A stretch of 13,539 bases of DNA from positions 1 through 13,539 of the forward strand of contig JBBSHS010000069.1 of the NCBI GenBank assembly GCA_038232515.1, in the 5' to 3' direction. The translations under genes and the position numbers were made by a program. Shown piece by piece: positions 7,425-13,539 of the stretch; the stretch's first letter is position 1; each line of letters opens with the position of its first letter. The DNA is from JBBSHS01 sp038232515 (GTDB lineage Bacteria > Actinomycetota > Acidimicrobiia > Acidimicrobiales > JAUJNH01). Below the pieces are notes generated by a model. It did not search any database. It was not told where the DNA came from and worked only from the letters and a program-made list of their open reading frames with translations.

Positions 7425-7573
7425 GCTGATCCGCGTCCGGGAGTTGAGCAGGCGATGGCTGGCGGCCTACAGACCATCCGATGGGCGTCAGAGGCGGGAC
7501 GGCATGATCCCGAACCGGGGACACAGGAGCCGAGGTGAGGGGGCTGCCACCGGCGTCTAGCGGCCCCGGCTGA

Positions 7574-7604
7574 TTGTGCGCGTCCGGAGGCCGTTCGGTA
7601 CTCT
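7574..7604 (+). promoter_or_regulatory. Probable promoter of the nuoA operon, leaderless
   Basis: TTGTGC (7574-7579), a 19-base spacer and TACTCT (7599-7604) precede the nuoA ATG by 10 bases. There is no ribosome binding site near the ATG; the only GGAGG-like run (7586-7590) is about 25 bases away. The -35 spacing is long, so the -10 box is the stronger part of this call. The rest of the divergent region (7425-7573) shows no gene or clear operator. Confidence 0.45.
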
Positions 7605-7614
7605 CGCTGGCGCC

Positions 7615-7980
7615 ATGTCCGGCTTCCTGCGCAGCTACCTGACGGTGGTCATCCTGGGGGGCGCGGCCCTTCTGATGGTCGCTCTGACCCTGGGCCTGGG
7701 CCGTCTCGTCCGCCCCCAGCGCGCCCAGCCGCAGAAGTACATCGCCTACGAGTCGGGGGTCGATCCCCTGGCCGGCGGGTGGGCGCAGAGCCAGATCCGC
7801 TACTACATCTTCGGAATCCTCTTCGTCATGTTCGACGTCGAGGCCGTCTTCATCTTCCCGTGGGCCGTGCAACTGGAACAGCTGGCCGTGTTCGGCCTGG
7901 TGGAGATGCTGGTCTTCGTGGCCATCCTGCTCATCGGCCTGGTCTACGCCTGGCGAAAGGACGTGCTGCGATGGGCCTAG
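7615..7980 (+). CDS. nuoA: NADH-quinone oxidoreductase subunit A
   Basis: NuoA is a small three-helix membrane subunit next to NuoH at the junction of the membrane arm and the Q module. The protein has 121 residues, a normal length. It keeps the long loop motif [10 protein letters not shown] (Ser where many homologues have Cys) and the acidic pair Asp74 and Glu76 in [13 protein letters not shown], which is diagnostic of the family. The ATG at 7615 is chosen over an in-frame GTG at 7576 because [16 protein letters not shown] is a typical NuoA N-terminus and a -10 box sits just before it. It heads the A-B-C-D-H-I-J-K run, and its last 10 bases overlap the start of nuoB. Confidence 0.95.
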   Translation: MSGFLRSYLTVVILGGAALLMVALTLGLGRLVRPQRAQPQKYIAYESGVDPLAGGWAQSQIRYYIFGILFVMFDVEAVFIFPWAVQLEQLAVFGLVEMLVFVAILLIGLVYAWRKDVLRWA

Positions 7981-8573
7981 TCGAGAGCGGCAAGATCCCC
8001 AAGCCGCTGACCTGGGTGCTCAACCAGGCTCGCAGCTACAGCCTGTGGGTCTACCAGTGGGGCCTGGCCTGCTGCGCCATCGAGATGGGGGCGGCCTTCG
8101 GGTCTCCCCGCTACGACGTCATGCGCCTGGGCGTCATCCCCCTGCCGGCCAGCGCCCGCCAGGCTGATCTCGTGTGCATCTCGGGCACCGTCACCGACAA
8201 GATGGCGCCCCCCATCCGCCGGCTCTGGGAGCAGATGCCCGACCCCAAGTACGTGATCTCCATGGGCAGCTGCGCCAACTGCGGCGGTCCTTACTGGGAC
8301 AGCTACTCGGTCACCAAGGGCGTCGACCAGATCATCCCGGTGGACGTGTACGTCCCCGGCTGCCCGCCCCGGCCCGAAGCCCTGCTTGAGGGCATCGTCC
8401 TGTTGCAGCAGCGCATCCGGGGCGAGGACATGGGCAAGCGGTGGCGGGGCGAGCCCATCGTGGTCGGCGGCGGTCTCGAACATCGTGATGCCCAGCACCC
8501 CGAGGCGACGGCAGTGGCCCTTACCCCCACGTCGGCCCGGCGCGGCGGGGCGAAGGCCCCGGCTGGTGTCTGA
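7971..8573 (+). CDS. nuoB: NADH-quinone oxidoreductase subunit B (N2 cluster)
   Basis: NuoB holds the N2 [4Fe-4S] cluster, the last electron carrier before quinone. The protein has 200 residues. The four ligands are Cys34-Cys35 (GLACCAIEM), Cys101 ([15 protein letters not shown]) and Cys131 ([11 protein letters not shown]), with spacing like that of E. coli NuoB. An extra Cys104 follows Cys101 in the ANC motif, where many homologues have Ser. The C-terminal 30 or so residues are low complexity. The ATG overlaps the end of nuoA by 10 bases and the stop overlaps the start of nuoC by 8, so translation is probably coupled. The N-terminus is short but complete. Confidence 0.97.
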   Translation: MGLVESGKIPKPLTWVLNQARSYSLWVYQWGLACCAIEMGAAFGSPRYDVMRLGVIPLPASARQADLVCISGTVTDKMAPPIRRLWEQMPDPKYVISMGSCANCGGPYWDSYSVTKGVDQIIPVDVYVPGCPPRPEALLEGIVLLQQRIRGEDMGKRWRGEPIVVGGGLEHRDAQHPEATAVALTPTSARRGGAKAPAGV

Positions 8574-9516
8574 CCTCGAGGTGGCCGAGGCGGCGCCGGC
8601 CGTCGAAGCCGACCACCACCAACGCATCCTCGACCGGCTGACCCGGGAGCTGGGCGACGAGCTGGTCGACTCGGTGCTCGAGCGCAACGACCTGTGGGTA
8701 CGGGTCGAAGCGTCCGCCTGGCACCGTGCCATCGAGCTGTGCCAGCGCCAACTGGGCCTCAGCCTGTTTGTGTTCCTGTCCGGTATCGATTGGCAAGCCG
8801 CGCCCGGTCTGTCCGGCGAGAAGACGTTCACCGGTGAGGCCGGGAGCGAAGAGGACGAGCTCGAGGGGATGGAGGACGACACGGCGGTCGTGGCCGAGAT
8901 GGTGCACGGCCTGACCGGTGGGCAGACCCGGTTCCAGGCGCTGTGCCGCCTCTACGACACCGACCGCCACGTCGGCATCACGCTCAAGGCCGACCTTGAC
9001 GAACAGCACCCGGCCGTCTCCACCGTCGTGGACCTGTTCCGCGGAGCCGACTGGCACGAGCGCGAGACGTGGGAGATGTTCGGCTTCGCCTTCACCGGTC
9101 ACCCCGGGCTGCGCCACCTGTACCTGCCGGGGGAGTTCGAGGGCCATCCCCTGCGCAAGGACTTCCCGCTGCTGGCTCGCGAGGTCAAGCCCTGGCCCGG
9201 CATCGTCAACGTCGAGCAGATCCCCGACGCCCTCGATCCCAAGAAGATCGAGGCGGCCAGGCAGATGCAGGCCGACGCGGCCGCGGCTACCGCCAGCCCG
9301 AGCCCCGAAAACGGCGGTGAGACGCCGGTCCCGGCGGAGGTCACGCCGCCCCCCGAGGTCACGCCCGTCGAGCGGCCGCCCCTCGAGGCCCCGCCACCCG
9401 GACAGCCGTCGCCAGCGGAGAGCCCGCCGGCCGTGGACCCTGGGCCCCTCGAAGCGCCGCCCGTCGAAGCGCCGTCGCCGGGTGCGCCCCCGGACACCGG
9501 TGGGGCGCCGTCGTGA
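8566..9516 (+). CDS. nuoC: NADH-quinone oxidoreductase subunit C, with Pro-rich tail
   Basis: NuoC is the 30-kDa-type Q-module subunit that packs against NuoD. The protein has 316 residues from a GTG at 8566 that overlaps the nuoB stop by 8 bases; a purine-rich GGGGCGAAGG lies about 9 bases upstream. The family signature [10 protein letters not shown] (from about residue 165), followed by [23 protein letters not shown], is clear. The folded domain ends near residue 237. The remaining 79 residues (about 9277-9513) are a tail rich in Pro, Glu, Ala and Gly with repeated EAPP- and PSPG-like motifs. Such tails occur in actinobacterial homologues. C and D are separate genes here, unlike the NuoCD fusion of E. 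coli. The stop overlaps the nuoD start as GTGA. Confidence 0.95.
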   Translation: MSDLEVAEAAPAVEADHHQRILDRLTRELGDELVDSVLERNDLWVRVEASAWHRAIELCQRQLGLSLFVFLSGIDWQAAPGLSGEKTFTGEAGSEEDELEGMEDDTAVVAEMVHGLTGGQTRFQALCRLYDTDRHVGITLKADLDEQHPAVSTVVDLFRGADWHERETWEMFGFAFTGHPGLRHLYLPGEFEGHPLRKDFPLLAREVKPWPGIVNVEQIPDALDPKKIEAARQMQADAAAATASPSPENGGETPVPAEVTPPPEVTPVERPPLEAPPPGQPSPAESPPAVDPGPLEAPPVEAPSPGAPPDTGGAPS

Positions 9517-10688
9517 CGGCCACGCTGCCGGACTGGCGCAAGGCCGCCTACGTAGCCTCCCAGGCCGCCGACGCCCGGGTCAATGTGGAGATCGAAGCCG
9601 AGGGCATGACCCTCAACATCGGCCCACAGCATCCGGCCACCCACGGCACGCTGCGCATCGTGGCCCGGCTGGACGGCGAGCAGGTGGTGTGGGCCGACCC
9701 CGCCCCCGGCTACATGCACCGGGGCTACGAGAAGCTGACCGAGGTCCGCACCTATCCCCAGGTCACGACCCTGGTCAACCGCATCGACTGGCTGGGCAGC
9801 TTCTGCAACGAGGTGCCGTTCATCCTCGCCGCCGAGCAGCTCATGGGCATCGAGGCGCCGGCCCGGGCGCAGTGGATCCGCACCATCCTGTTCGAGCTGG
9901 GGCGCATCGCCAACCTCACGTTGTTCCTGGGCGACATGGGCGTGCAGCTCGGCGCCCTCACCCCGGTCTTCTACGCCTTTCGCGACCGTGAGTACGTCCT
10001 CAACCTCATCGAGGGCGCCACCGGCGGCCGGTTCCATCCTAACTTCGACCGCATCGGCGGCTTGAAGGACGACCTGCCCAAAGGCTGGCTCGACGAGGTC
10101 CGCACGGTCATGGTGAAGATCGAGGACTTCTGCACCGAGATGGACGACCTGCTGATGGGCAACCCCATCTTCGAGAAGCGCACACGGGGCATCGGCGTCA
10201 TCCCCGTGGCCGTGGCCAAGGAGTACGGCCTTACCGGCGCCAACGCCCGGGCGTCGGGCATCGACTGGGACCTGCGCCGGGACGAGGACCTGCCCATGGC
10301 CTGGAAGCACTGCGACTGGAAGGTCTGGACCCACGGCGACGGCGACTCGTTCGCCCGTTACTGGGTGCGCCTCCAAGAGGTGCGCGAGGCCACCAAGATC
10401 GTGCGCCAGCTGGCCGACGGCCTGCCCAAGGGGCCGATCATGACCAAGGTGCCCAAGATCATCAAAGTGCCGGCCGGCGAGGCGTACGTCTGGACCGAGA
10501 ACCCGCTCGGGGCCATGGGCTACTACCTGGTCAGCCAGGGCGGCCTGGGCCCGTTCAGGTGCAAGATCCGCACGCCAAGCTTCTCCAACATCTCGATCCT
10601 GCCGTGGGTGGCCAAGGGCGTGCTCGTCCCTGACATGATCACCATCCTGGCGTCGTTGTACTTCATCCTCGGCGACATCGACCGGTGA
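9513..10688 (+). CDS. nuoD: NADH-quinone oxidoreductase subunit D (quinone site)
   Basis: NuoD is the 49-kDa-type subunit that forms the quinone-binding site with NuoB and is related to NiFe-hydrogenase large subunits. The protein has 391 residues from a GTG overlapping the nuoC stop by 4 bases. The NIGPQHPATHG motif gives His40 and His44; His44 should match the quinone-contacting histidine. The partner tyrosine, usually in a DY(L/V) motif, is replaced by Trp93 in NRIDWLGSFCNE. Further family motifs are GYMHRGYEKL, ELGRIANL and DLRRDEDL. The C-terminal FSNISILPWVAKGVLVPDMITILASL and GDIDR are intact. The next gene is nuoH, 13 bases on; nuoE, F and G are not in between. Confidence 0.96.
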   Translation: MTATLPDWRKAAYVASQAADARVNVEIEAEGMTLNIGPQHPATHGTLRIVARLDGEQVVWADPAPGYMHRGYEKLTEVRTYPQVTTLVNRIDWLGSFCNEVPFILAAEQLMGIEAPARAQWIRTILFELGRIANLTLFLGDMGVQLGALTPVFYAFRDREYVLNLIEGATGGRFHPNFDRIGGLKDDLPKGWLDEVRTVMVKIEDFCTEMDDLLMGNPIFEKRTRGIGVIPVAVAKEYGLTGANARASGIDWDLRRDEDLPMAWKHCDWKVWTHGDGDSFARYWVRLQEVREATKIVRQLADGLPKGPIMTKVPKIIKVPAGEAYVWTENPLGAMGYYLVSQGGLGPFRCKIRTPSFSNISILPWVAKGVLVPDMITILASLYFILGDIDR

Positions 10689-10701
10689 CGGGTACAGCGC
10701 C

Positions 10702-11745
10702 GTGACGGTGCTCCTGTCCTCGATCCACCTGACCGGGCCGTACTGGCTCAGCTCGACGCTCAAAGCCGTGGTCGCCTTGGCCGTCGTTTCCGGCGGGGCG
10801 CTCGTGTTCGGCTACGTGTTCCTGTTCAAGATGATGAGCTTCATGCAGAGCCGCCTCGGTCCCATGGAGGCAGGCCCGGGTGGCACCATGCAGCCGCTGG
10901 CCGAGGGCGTGAAGTTCCTCCAGAAAGAGGACCTGATCCCCGCTCTGGCCGACAAGTGGGTGTTCGCGCTCGCTCCCTCGGTCGTTCTCATGTCGACCTT
11001 TCTACTCTTCCTCGTCATCCCCGCCGGCCCCGACCTCGTCATCGCCCGTTACGACACCGGCATCTTCCTGGCCCTGGCCGTGTCGTCGCTGTCGGTGCTC
11101 GGCATCTTGATGGCGGGGTGGTCCAGCGCCAACAAATACTCCCTCATCGGTGCACTGCGGGCAGCCGGTCAGCTGATCGCCTACGAGCTGCCCCTGGTGC
11201 TGGCGGTGGTCGGCGTCGTCATCCAGGCCGGGTCCATGAGCCTGCCCAAGATCATCGACGCCCAGCGCCACACCAAGGTGTTCGGCACGTCGCTGTCGGG
11301 CGTCCCGTACATCATCCCGCAGTTCATCGGGTTCGTGATCTTCCTCATCGCCGTGCAGGCCGAGCTCACCCAGACGCCGTTCGACATGCCCATCGCCGAA
11401 TCGGAGCTGGTGGCCGGCTACCAGACCGAGTACACGGGCTTCCGCTTCCTCGTGTTCTTCATCTCCGAGTTCGCCACCGCCTTCGCCTATTCGGCCATCG
11501 CCGCGACCATCTTCCTCGGCGGCTGGTACCTCCCCCTCCTGCCCCATCGAGGGCTTTGGGGAAACCTGCTTGGCGTCGCCGTGCTCGGGGCCAAGATCAT
11601 GGTGGTGGCCTTCTTCATCTTCTGGGTCCGCTTCACCTATCCCAGGTTCCGCGAGGACCAGCTCCAGAGCTTCGCCTGGAAGTTCCTTATCCCCCTGGCC
11701 CTGGTCAACATCATGGCCACGGCGATACTGAAAGTCATCTTCTGA
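10702..11745 (+). CDS. nuoH: NADH-quinone oxidoreductase subunit H
   Basis: NuoH is the membrane subunit that forms the quinone entry channel and links quinone reduction to pumping. The protein has 347 residues and starts with GTG at 10702, 13 bases after nuoD. Conserved segments are [46 protein letters not shown] with Glu162 (E. coli Glu157), and [21 protein letters not shown] near residues 226-246. In that last motif Asp228, Glu233 and Glu235 are kept, but the position of E. coli Glu216 is Ile231. The C-terminus (ATAILKVIF) is typical. It is followed by a 205-base non-coding spacer rather than directly by nuoI. Confidence 0.96.
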   Translation: MTVLLSSIHLTGPYWLSSTLKAVVALAVVSGGALVFGYVFLFKMMSFMQSRLGPMEAGPGGTMQPLAEGVKFLQKEDLIPALADKWVFALAPSVVLMSTFLLFLVIPAGPDLVIARYDTGIFLALAVSSLSVLGILMAGWSSANKYSLIGALRAAGQLIAYELPLVLAVVGVVIQAGSMSLPKIIDAQRHTKVFGTSLSGVPYIIPQFIGFVIFLIAVQAELTQTPFDMPIAESELVAGYQTEYTGFRFLVFFISEFATAFAYSAIAATIFLGGWYLPLLPHRGLWGNLLGVAVLGAKIMVVAFFIFWVRFTYPRFREDQLQSFAWKFLIPLALVNIMATAILKVIF

Positions 11746-11950
11746 TGTTCCGTCCTCGGACGCCTCGCTGCGCTCGGCGTCCTGCGGCGGGGTTCCAAAC
11801 CGAGCTCGCTGCGCTCGCCGTCCGTCCCGCAAGGACCGGCAAGCCGGATCTTTGCTCCATGTGGGCGGCAACGCCCCCCACGCCCCGGCCGGCTCCGCCG
11901 GCAGCGTCGCCGATCGACATGTTGTCCGAGATGAAAGTCGGGGTGGGCTG
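11746..11950. repeat. Palindrome-rich spacer between nuoH and nuoI
   Basis: No gene is visible here. It contains a 7-base-pair inverted repeat GGACGCC/GGCGTCC (11758-11764 with 11776-11782), two copies of CTCGCTGCGCTCG (11764-11776 and 11805-11817), CCGGC-AA-GCCGG (11836-11847) and GCCGGC-TCC-GCCGGC (11888-11902). The CTCGCT(G/T)CGCTC core recurs in the 87-base repeats after nuoK. It looks like an insertion of REP-like elements into an otherwise compact operon. No promoter-like TANNNT box sits just before nuoI. Confidence 0.6.
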
Positions 11951-12463
11951 ATGCCGGCCATGGGATTGCTCAAGGGGCTGGGGGTCACGCTCAAGGAGCT
12001 GAAGAAGTCGCTGTACTCGGACGGCAAGGTTGGGGGCGGCATCGTCACCGTGCAGTACCCCCACGAGAAGGAGGCGCCGCCTCAGCGGTCCCGGGGCGTC
12101 ATCGCGCTGAAGGAGGAGAACTGCACGGTCTGCATGCTGTGCGCCCGGCAGTGCCCGGACTGGTGCATCTACATCGAGGGCCACAAGGACTTCCGCCCGG
12201 CCCGCCGGGAGGGGGGCAAGCCGCAGTCCTGGAACTACCTCGACCGCTTCGACATCGACTATGGCCTGTGCATGTACTGCGGTATATGCGTCGAGGTCTG
12301 TCCCTTCGACGCTCTTTTCTGGAGCCCCGAGTACGAGTACTCCGAGGTCACCATAGACAACCTCCTCCACGACAAAGAGCGCCTGGGCGAGTGGATGGCG
12401 ACCGTGCCCGAGCCGGCGCCGTACGAGGTCGGCTCTGAGGTCAAGGTCAAGGCCCGCAAGTGA
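11951..12463 (+). CDS. nuoI: NADH-quinone oxidoreductase subunit I (two 4Fe-4S clusters)
   Basis: NuoI is a ferredoxin-like Q-module subunit that carries two [4Fe-4S] clusters and feeds N2 in NuoB. The protein has 170 residues. Cluster ligands are Cys58, 61, 64 and 68 ([16 protein letters not shown]) and Cys107, 110, 113 and 117 ([17 protein letters not shown]). With NuoG absent, these clusters are the likely entry point for electrons from an unknown donor. From memory, [12 protein letters not shown] and FWSPEYEY resemble NuoI of the second Streptomyces nuo cluster. The ATG at 11951 is taken as start; the frame is open upstream to 11852, but that extension lies in the palindrome-rich spacer and is not NuoI-like. 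An ATG at 11960 is also possible. nuoJ follows within 7 bases. Confidence 0.96.
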   Translation: MPAMGLLKGLGVTLKELKKSLYSDGKVGGGIVTVQYPHEKEAPPQRSRGVIALKEENCTVCMLCARQCPDWCIYIEGHKDFRPARREGGKPQSWNYLDRFDIDYGLCMYCGICVEVCPFDALFWSPEYEYSEVTIDNLLHDKERLGEWMATVPEPAPYEVGSEVKVKARK

Positions 12464-12470
12464 CACAGGC

Positions 12471-13061
12471 GTGGTCGGTGGCCCGGTGCACGGGTTCGCC
12501 CACCATTCAGGCCTGGAAGTAGGTTCAGCCGCCGTGCCCGGTTTCCACCCGCTTGCCGCCAACCTCAGGTATCTGCCGCTGCACGTCGCGTTCGGGTTGC
12601 TGGCCGCAGCCATGGTGATCGCCGCTGTGGGCGTCGTCACGACCAAGAACGTGGTGCACGCGGCGTTGTACCTGGTGGTGGTGCTGGCCGGCGTGGCCGG
12701 GCTCTACATCCTGGCCGCGGCCGAGTTCGTGGCCGCCGTGCAGGTGCTCGTCTACATCGGCGCCATCGTCGTGCTGTTCCTGTTCGGCATCATGCTCACC
12801 CGGGCGCCCATCGGGCGCACCGCCGATCTCGACAACGACCAACGCCTACCCGCCGTGCTCGTCGCTCTCGCCCTCGCCGGGCTGCTCGGGACCATCCTCG
12901 TCAACGCCTACGGCGACAAGAAGGTCACCCCCGACCAACCGGTTCACACCGCCCCGGTGTCGATCGCACTGTTCCAGCAGTTCGTGATCCCGTTCGAAGT
13001 GGTCTCGGTGCTGCTGCTGGCCGCCCTCATCGGGGCCGTCGTCCTGGCCCGGCGGGACTGA
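12471..13061 (+). CDS. nuoJ: NADH-quinone oxidoreductase subunit J
   Basis: NuoJ is a membrane subunit beside NuoK and NuoH; its third helix is part of the coupling path. The protein has 196 residues from GTG 12471. Five hydrophobic segments are visible, including VVHAALYLVVVLAGVAGLYI and the diagnostic EFVAAVQVLVYIGAIVVLFLFGIMLTR. The start is uncertain: 12471 lies 7 bases after nuoI, but an in-frame GTG at 12534 has a better ribosome binding site (GGAAGTAGG, 12515-12523) and would remove a hydrophilic, His-containing leader, leaving 175 residues. The C-terminal end (VSVLLLAALIGAVVLARRD) is typical. nuoK follows after 11 bases. Confidence 0.94.
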   Translation: MVGGPVHGFAHHSGLEVGSAAVPGFHPLAANLRYLPLHVAFGLLAAAMVIAAVGVVTTKNVVHAALYLVVVLAGVAGLYILAAAEFVAAVQVLVYIGAIVVLFLFGIMLTRAPIGRTADLDNDQRLPAVLVALALAGLLGTILVNAYGDKKVTPDQPVHTAPVSIALFQQFVIPFEVVSVLLLAALIGAVVLARRD

Positions 13062-13072
13062 CGGGTGACGTC

Positions 13073-13375
13073 GTGCTGTTGAACGAGTTCCTCCTCCTGT
13101 CGGCATTTCTGTTCTGTGCCGGCGTCTACGGCGCCTTGGCCCGCAAGAACGGTGTGCTCGTCCTCATGAGCATCGAGCTGATCCTGAATGCCGCCAACAT
13201 CAACCTGGTGGCGTTCGGCGCCTTCCACGGCAACGACGTCACCGGCCAGATCTTCGCCCTGTTCACCATTGCCATTGCCGCCGCCGAGGTAGGAGTCGGC
13301 TTGGCCATCGTGCTGCTTATCTACCGCAACCGCCGCTCCATCGACCTGCCCGACGTGGCCGACATGTCGGGATGA
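13073..13375 (+). CDS. nuoK: NADH-quinone oxidoreductase subunit K
   Basis: NuoK is a small three-helix, MrpC-like membrane subunit between NuoN and NuoJ. The protein has 100 residues, a standard length, starting with GTG at 13073. The two membrane glutamates needed for coupling are present: Glu35 (LMSIELILNAANINLVAF) and Glu72 (IAAAEVGVGLAIVL), against E. coli Glu36 and Glu72. It is the last gene of the run in this window. nuoL, M and N do not follow it, as they do in the common order, and lie instead at the start of the window. Repeats with a terminator-like hairpin begin 5 bases after the stop. Confidence 0.96.
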   Translation: MLLNEFLLLSAFLFCAGVYGALARKNGVLVLMSIELILNAANINLVAFGAFHGNDVTGQIFALFTIAIAAAEVGVGLAIVLLIYRNRRSIDLPDVADMSG

Positions 13376-13380
13376 CTCTT

Positions 13381-13467
13381 TCGCCCTCACTCGCTTCGCT
13401 CCGTTCGGGCGAGTCCGGATGAGCCGCCTCACGGCGGCGCCCGCCCTCAGCGGCCTGCGGCCGCTGA
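13381..13467. repeat. 87-base repeat, first copy
   Basis: Bases 13381-13414 are identical to 13468-13501 over 34 bases, and CCGCCTCACGGCGGCGC at 13424-13440 matches 13511-13527 at the same 87-base offset. The unit contains hairpins: ACTCGC/GCGAGT (13389-13414), GCCGCC-TCAC-GGCGGC, and CAGCGGCC-TGC-GGCCGCTG (13448-13466). It lies just after the nuoK stop. Confidence 0.85.
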
Positions 13468-13539
13468 TCGCCCTCACTCGCTTCGCTCCGTTCGGGCGAG
13501 TTTTTTCGAACCGCCTCACGGCGGCGCTCGTCCTGTCGC
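13468..13539. repeat. 87-base repeat, second copy, cut by window end
   Basis: This is the second unit of the tandem repeat, with the same 34-base core and the same CCGCC-TCAC-GGCGG hairpin. It differs from the first copy mainly by a run of six T just after the core. The window ends within it, so further copies may follow. Confidence 0.8.
13476..13506 (+). terminator. Probable intrinsic terminator of the nuoA-K run
   Basis: A hairpin with a 6-base-pair stem ACTCGC/GCGAGT (13476-13481 with 13496-13501), extendable by two T-G pairs, is followed directly by TTTTTT (13501-13506). It lies 100 bases after the nuoK stop. The first repeat copy has the same hairpin but no T-run. Confidence 0.5.

Noticed and set aside
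7112..7477. Minus-strand ORF overlapping the truncated lipoprotein in another frame
   Set aside because: It overlaps the promoter and lipoprotein signal in an alternate frame and has no recognisable features.
11852..11950. N-terminal extension of NuoI
   Set aside because: The frame is open, but the added residues are encoded by palindromic spacer and are not NuoI-like.
12944..13519. Minus-strand ORF with repeated RPNGAKRVRA peptides
   Set aside because: The peptide repeat is just the translation of the 87-base DNA repeat; the rest is antisense to nuoJ and nuoK.
13381..13539. Possible CRISPR array
   Set aside because: Only two units are visible, the whole 87-base unit is repeated rather than short repeats with unique spacers, and no cas gene is present.

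Overview
This is a GC-rich window, about two thirds G+C or more by eye, with dense codon use of the actinobacterial type. Its main content is an almost complete set of genes for a complex I-like proton-pumping oxidoreductase. The protein sequences, the frequent GTG starts and the short start/stop overlaps suggest Actinomycetota, possibly an Acidimicrobiia-like lineage. That placement is inference, because no rRNA or other marker is present.

Layout: (1) bases 1-206 are non-coding and hold a long imperfect hairpin and a probable promoter. (2) Bases 207-5575 carry nuoL, nuoM and nuoN on the + strand, the three antiporter-like proton-pumping subunits. (3) Bases 5639-7392 carry three minus-strand genes: a truncated lipoprotein gene, its longer tandem paralogue, and a secreted protein with a PKD-like region that overlaps the end of the lipoprotein gene. 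(4) A 222-base divergent intergenic region follows. (5) Bases 7615-13375 carry nuoA, B, C, D, H, I, J and K on the + strand. They are tightly packed except for a 205-base palindrome-rich spacer between nuoH and nuoI. (6) The end of the window holds an 87-base tandem repeat whose second copy has a hairpin followed by a T-run, a likely terminator.

The key biological point is what is missing. nuoE, nuoF and nuoG, which make up the NADH-oxidising module, are absent, and nuoD is followed after only 13 bases by nuoH. The eleven genes present encode the membrane arm plus the quinone-reducing Q module (NuoB, C, D, I). The product should be an 11-subunit enzyme that takes electrons from something other than the usual NADH module, through the two 4Fe-4S clusters of NuoI and the N2 cluster of NuoB, and passes them to a quinone while pumping protons. 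Two changes at normally conserved quinone-pocket positions (Trp for Tyr in NuoD, Ile for Glu in NuoH) fit a specialised paralogue. From memory, NuoI and NuoD resemble the second, EFG-less nuo cluster of Streptomyces; I could not check this here.

Four probable transcription starts share one design: a TANNNT -10 hexamer ending 9 or 10 bases before an ATG, which suggests leaderless mRNAs. The two lipoprotein copies keep the -35 and -10 boxes but not the spacer between them, which is internal evidence that these promoters are real.
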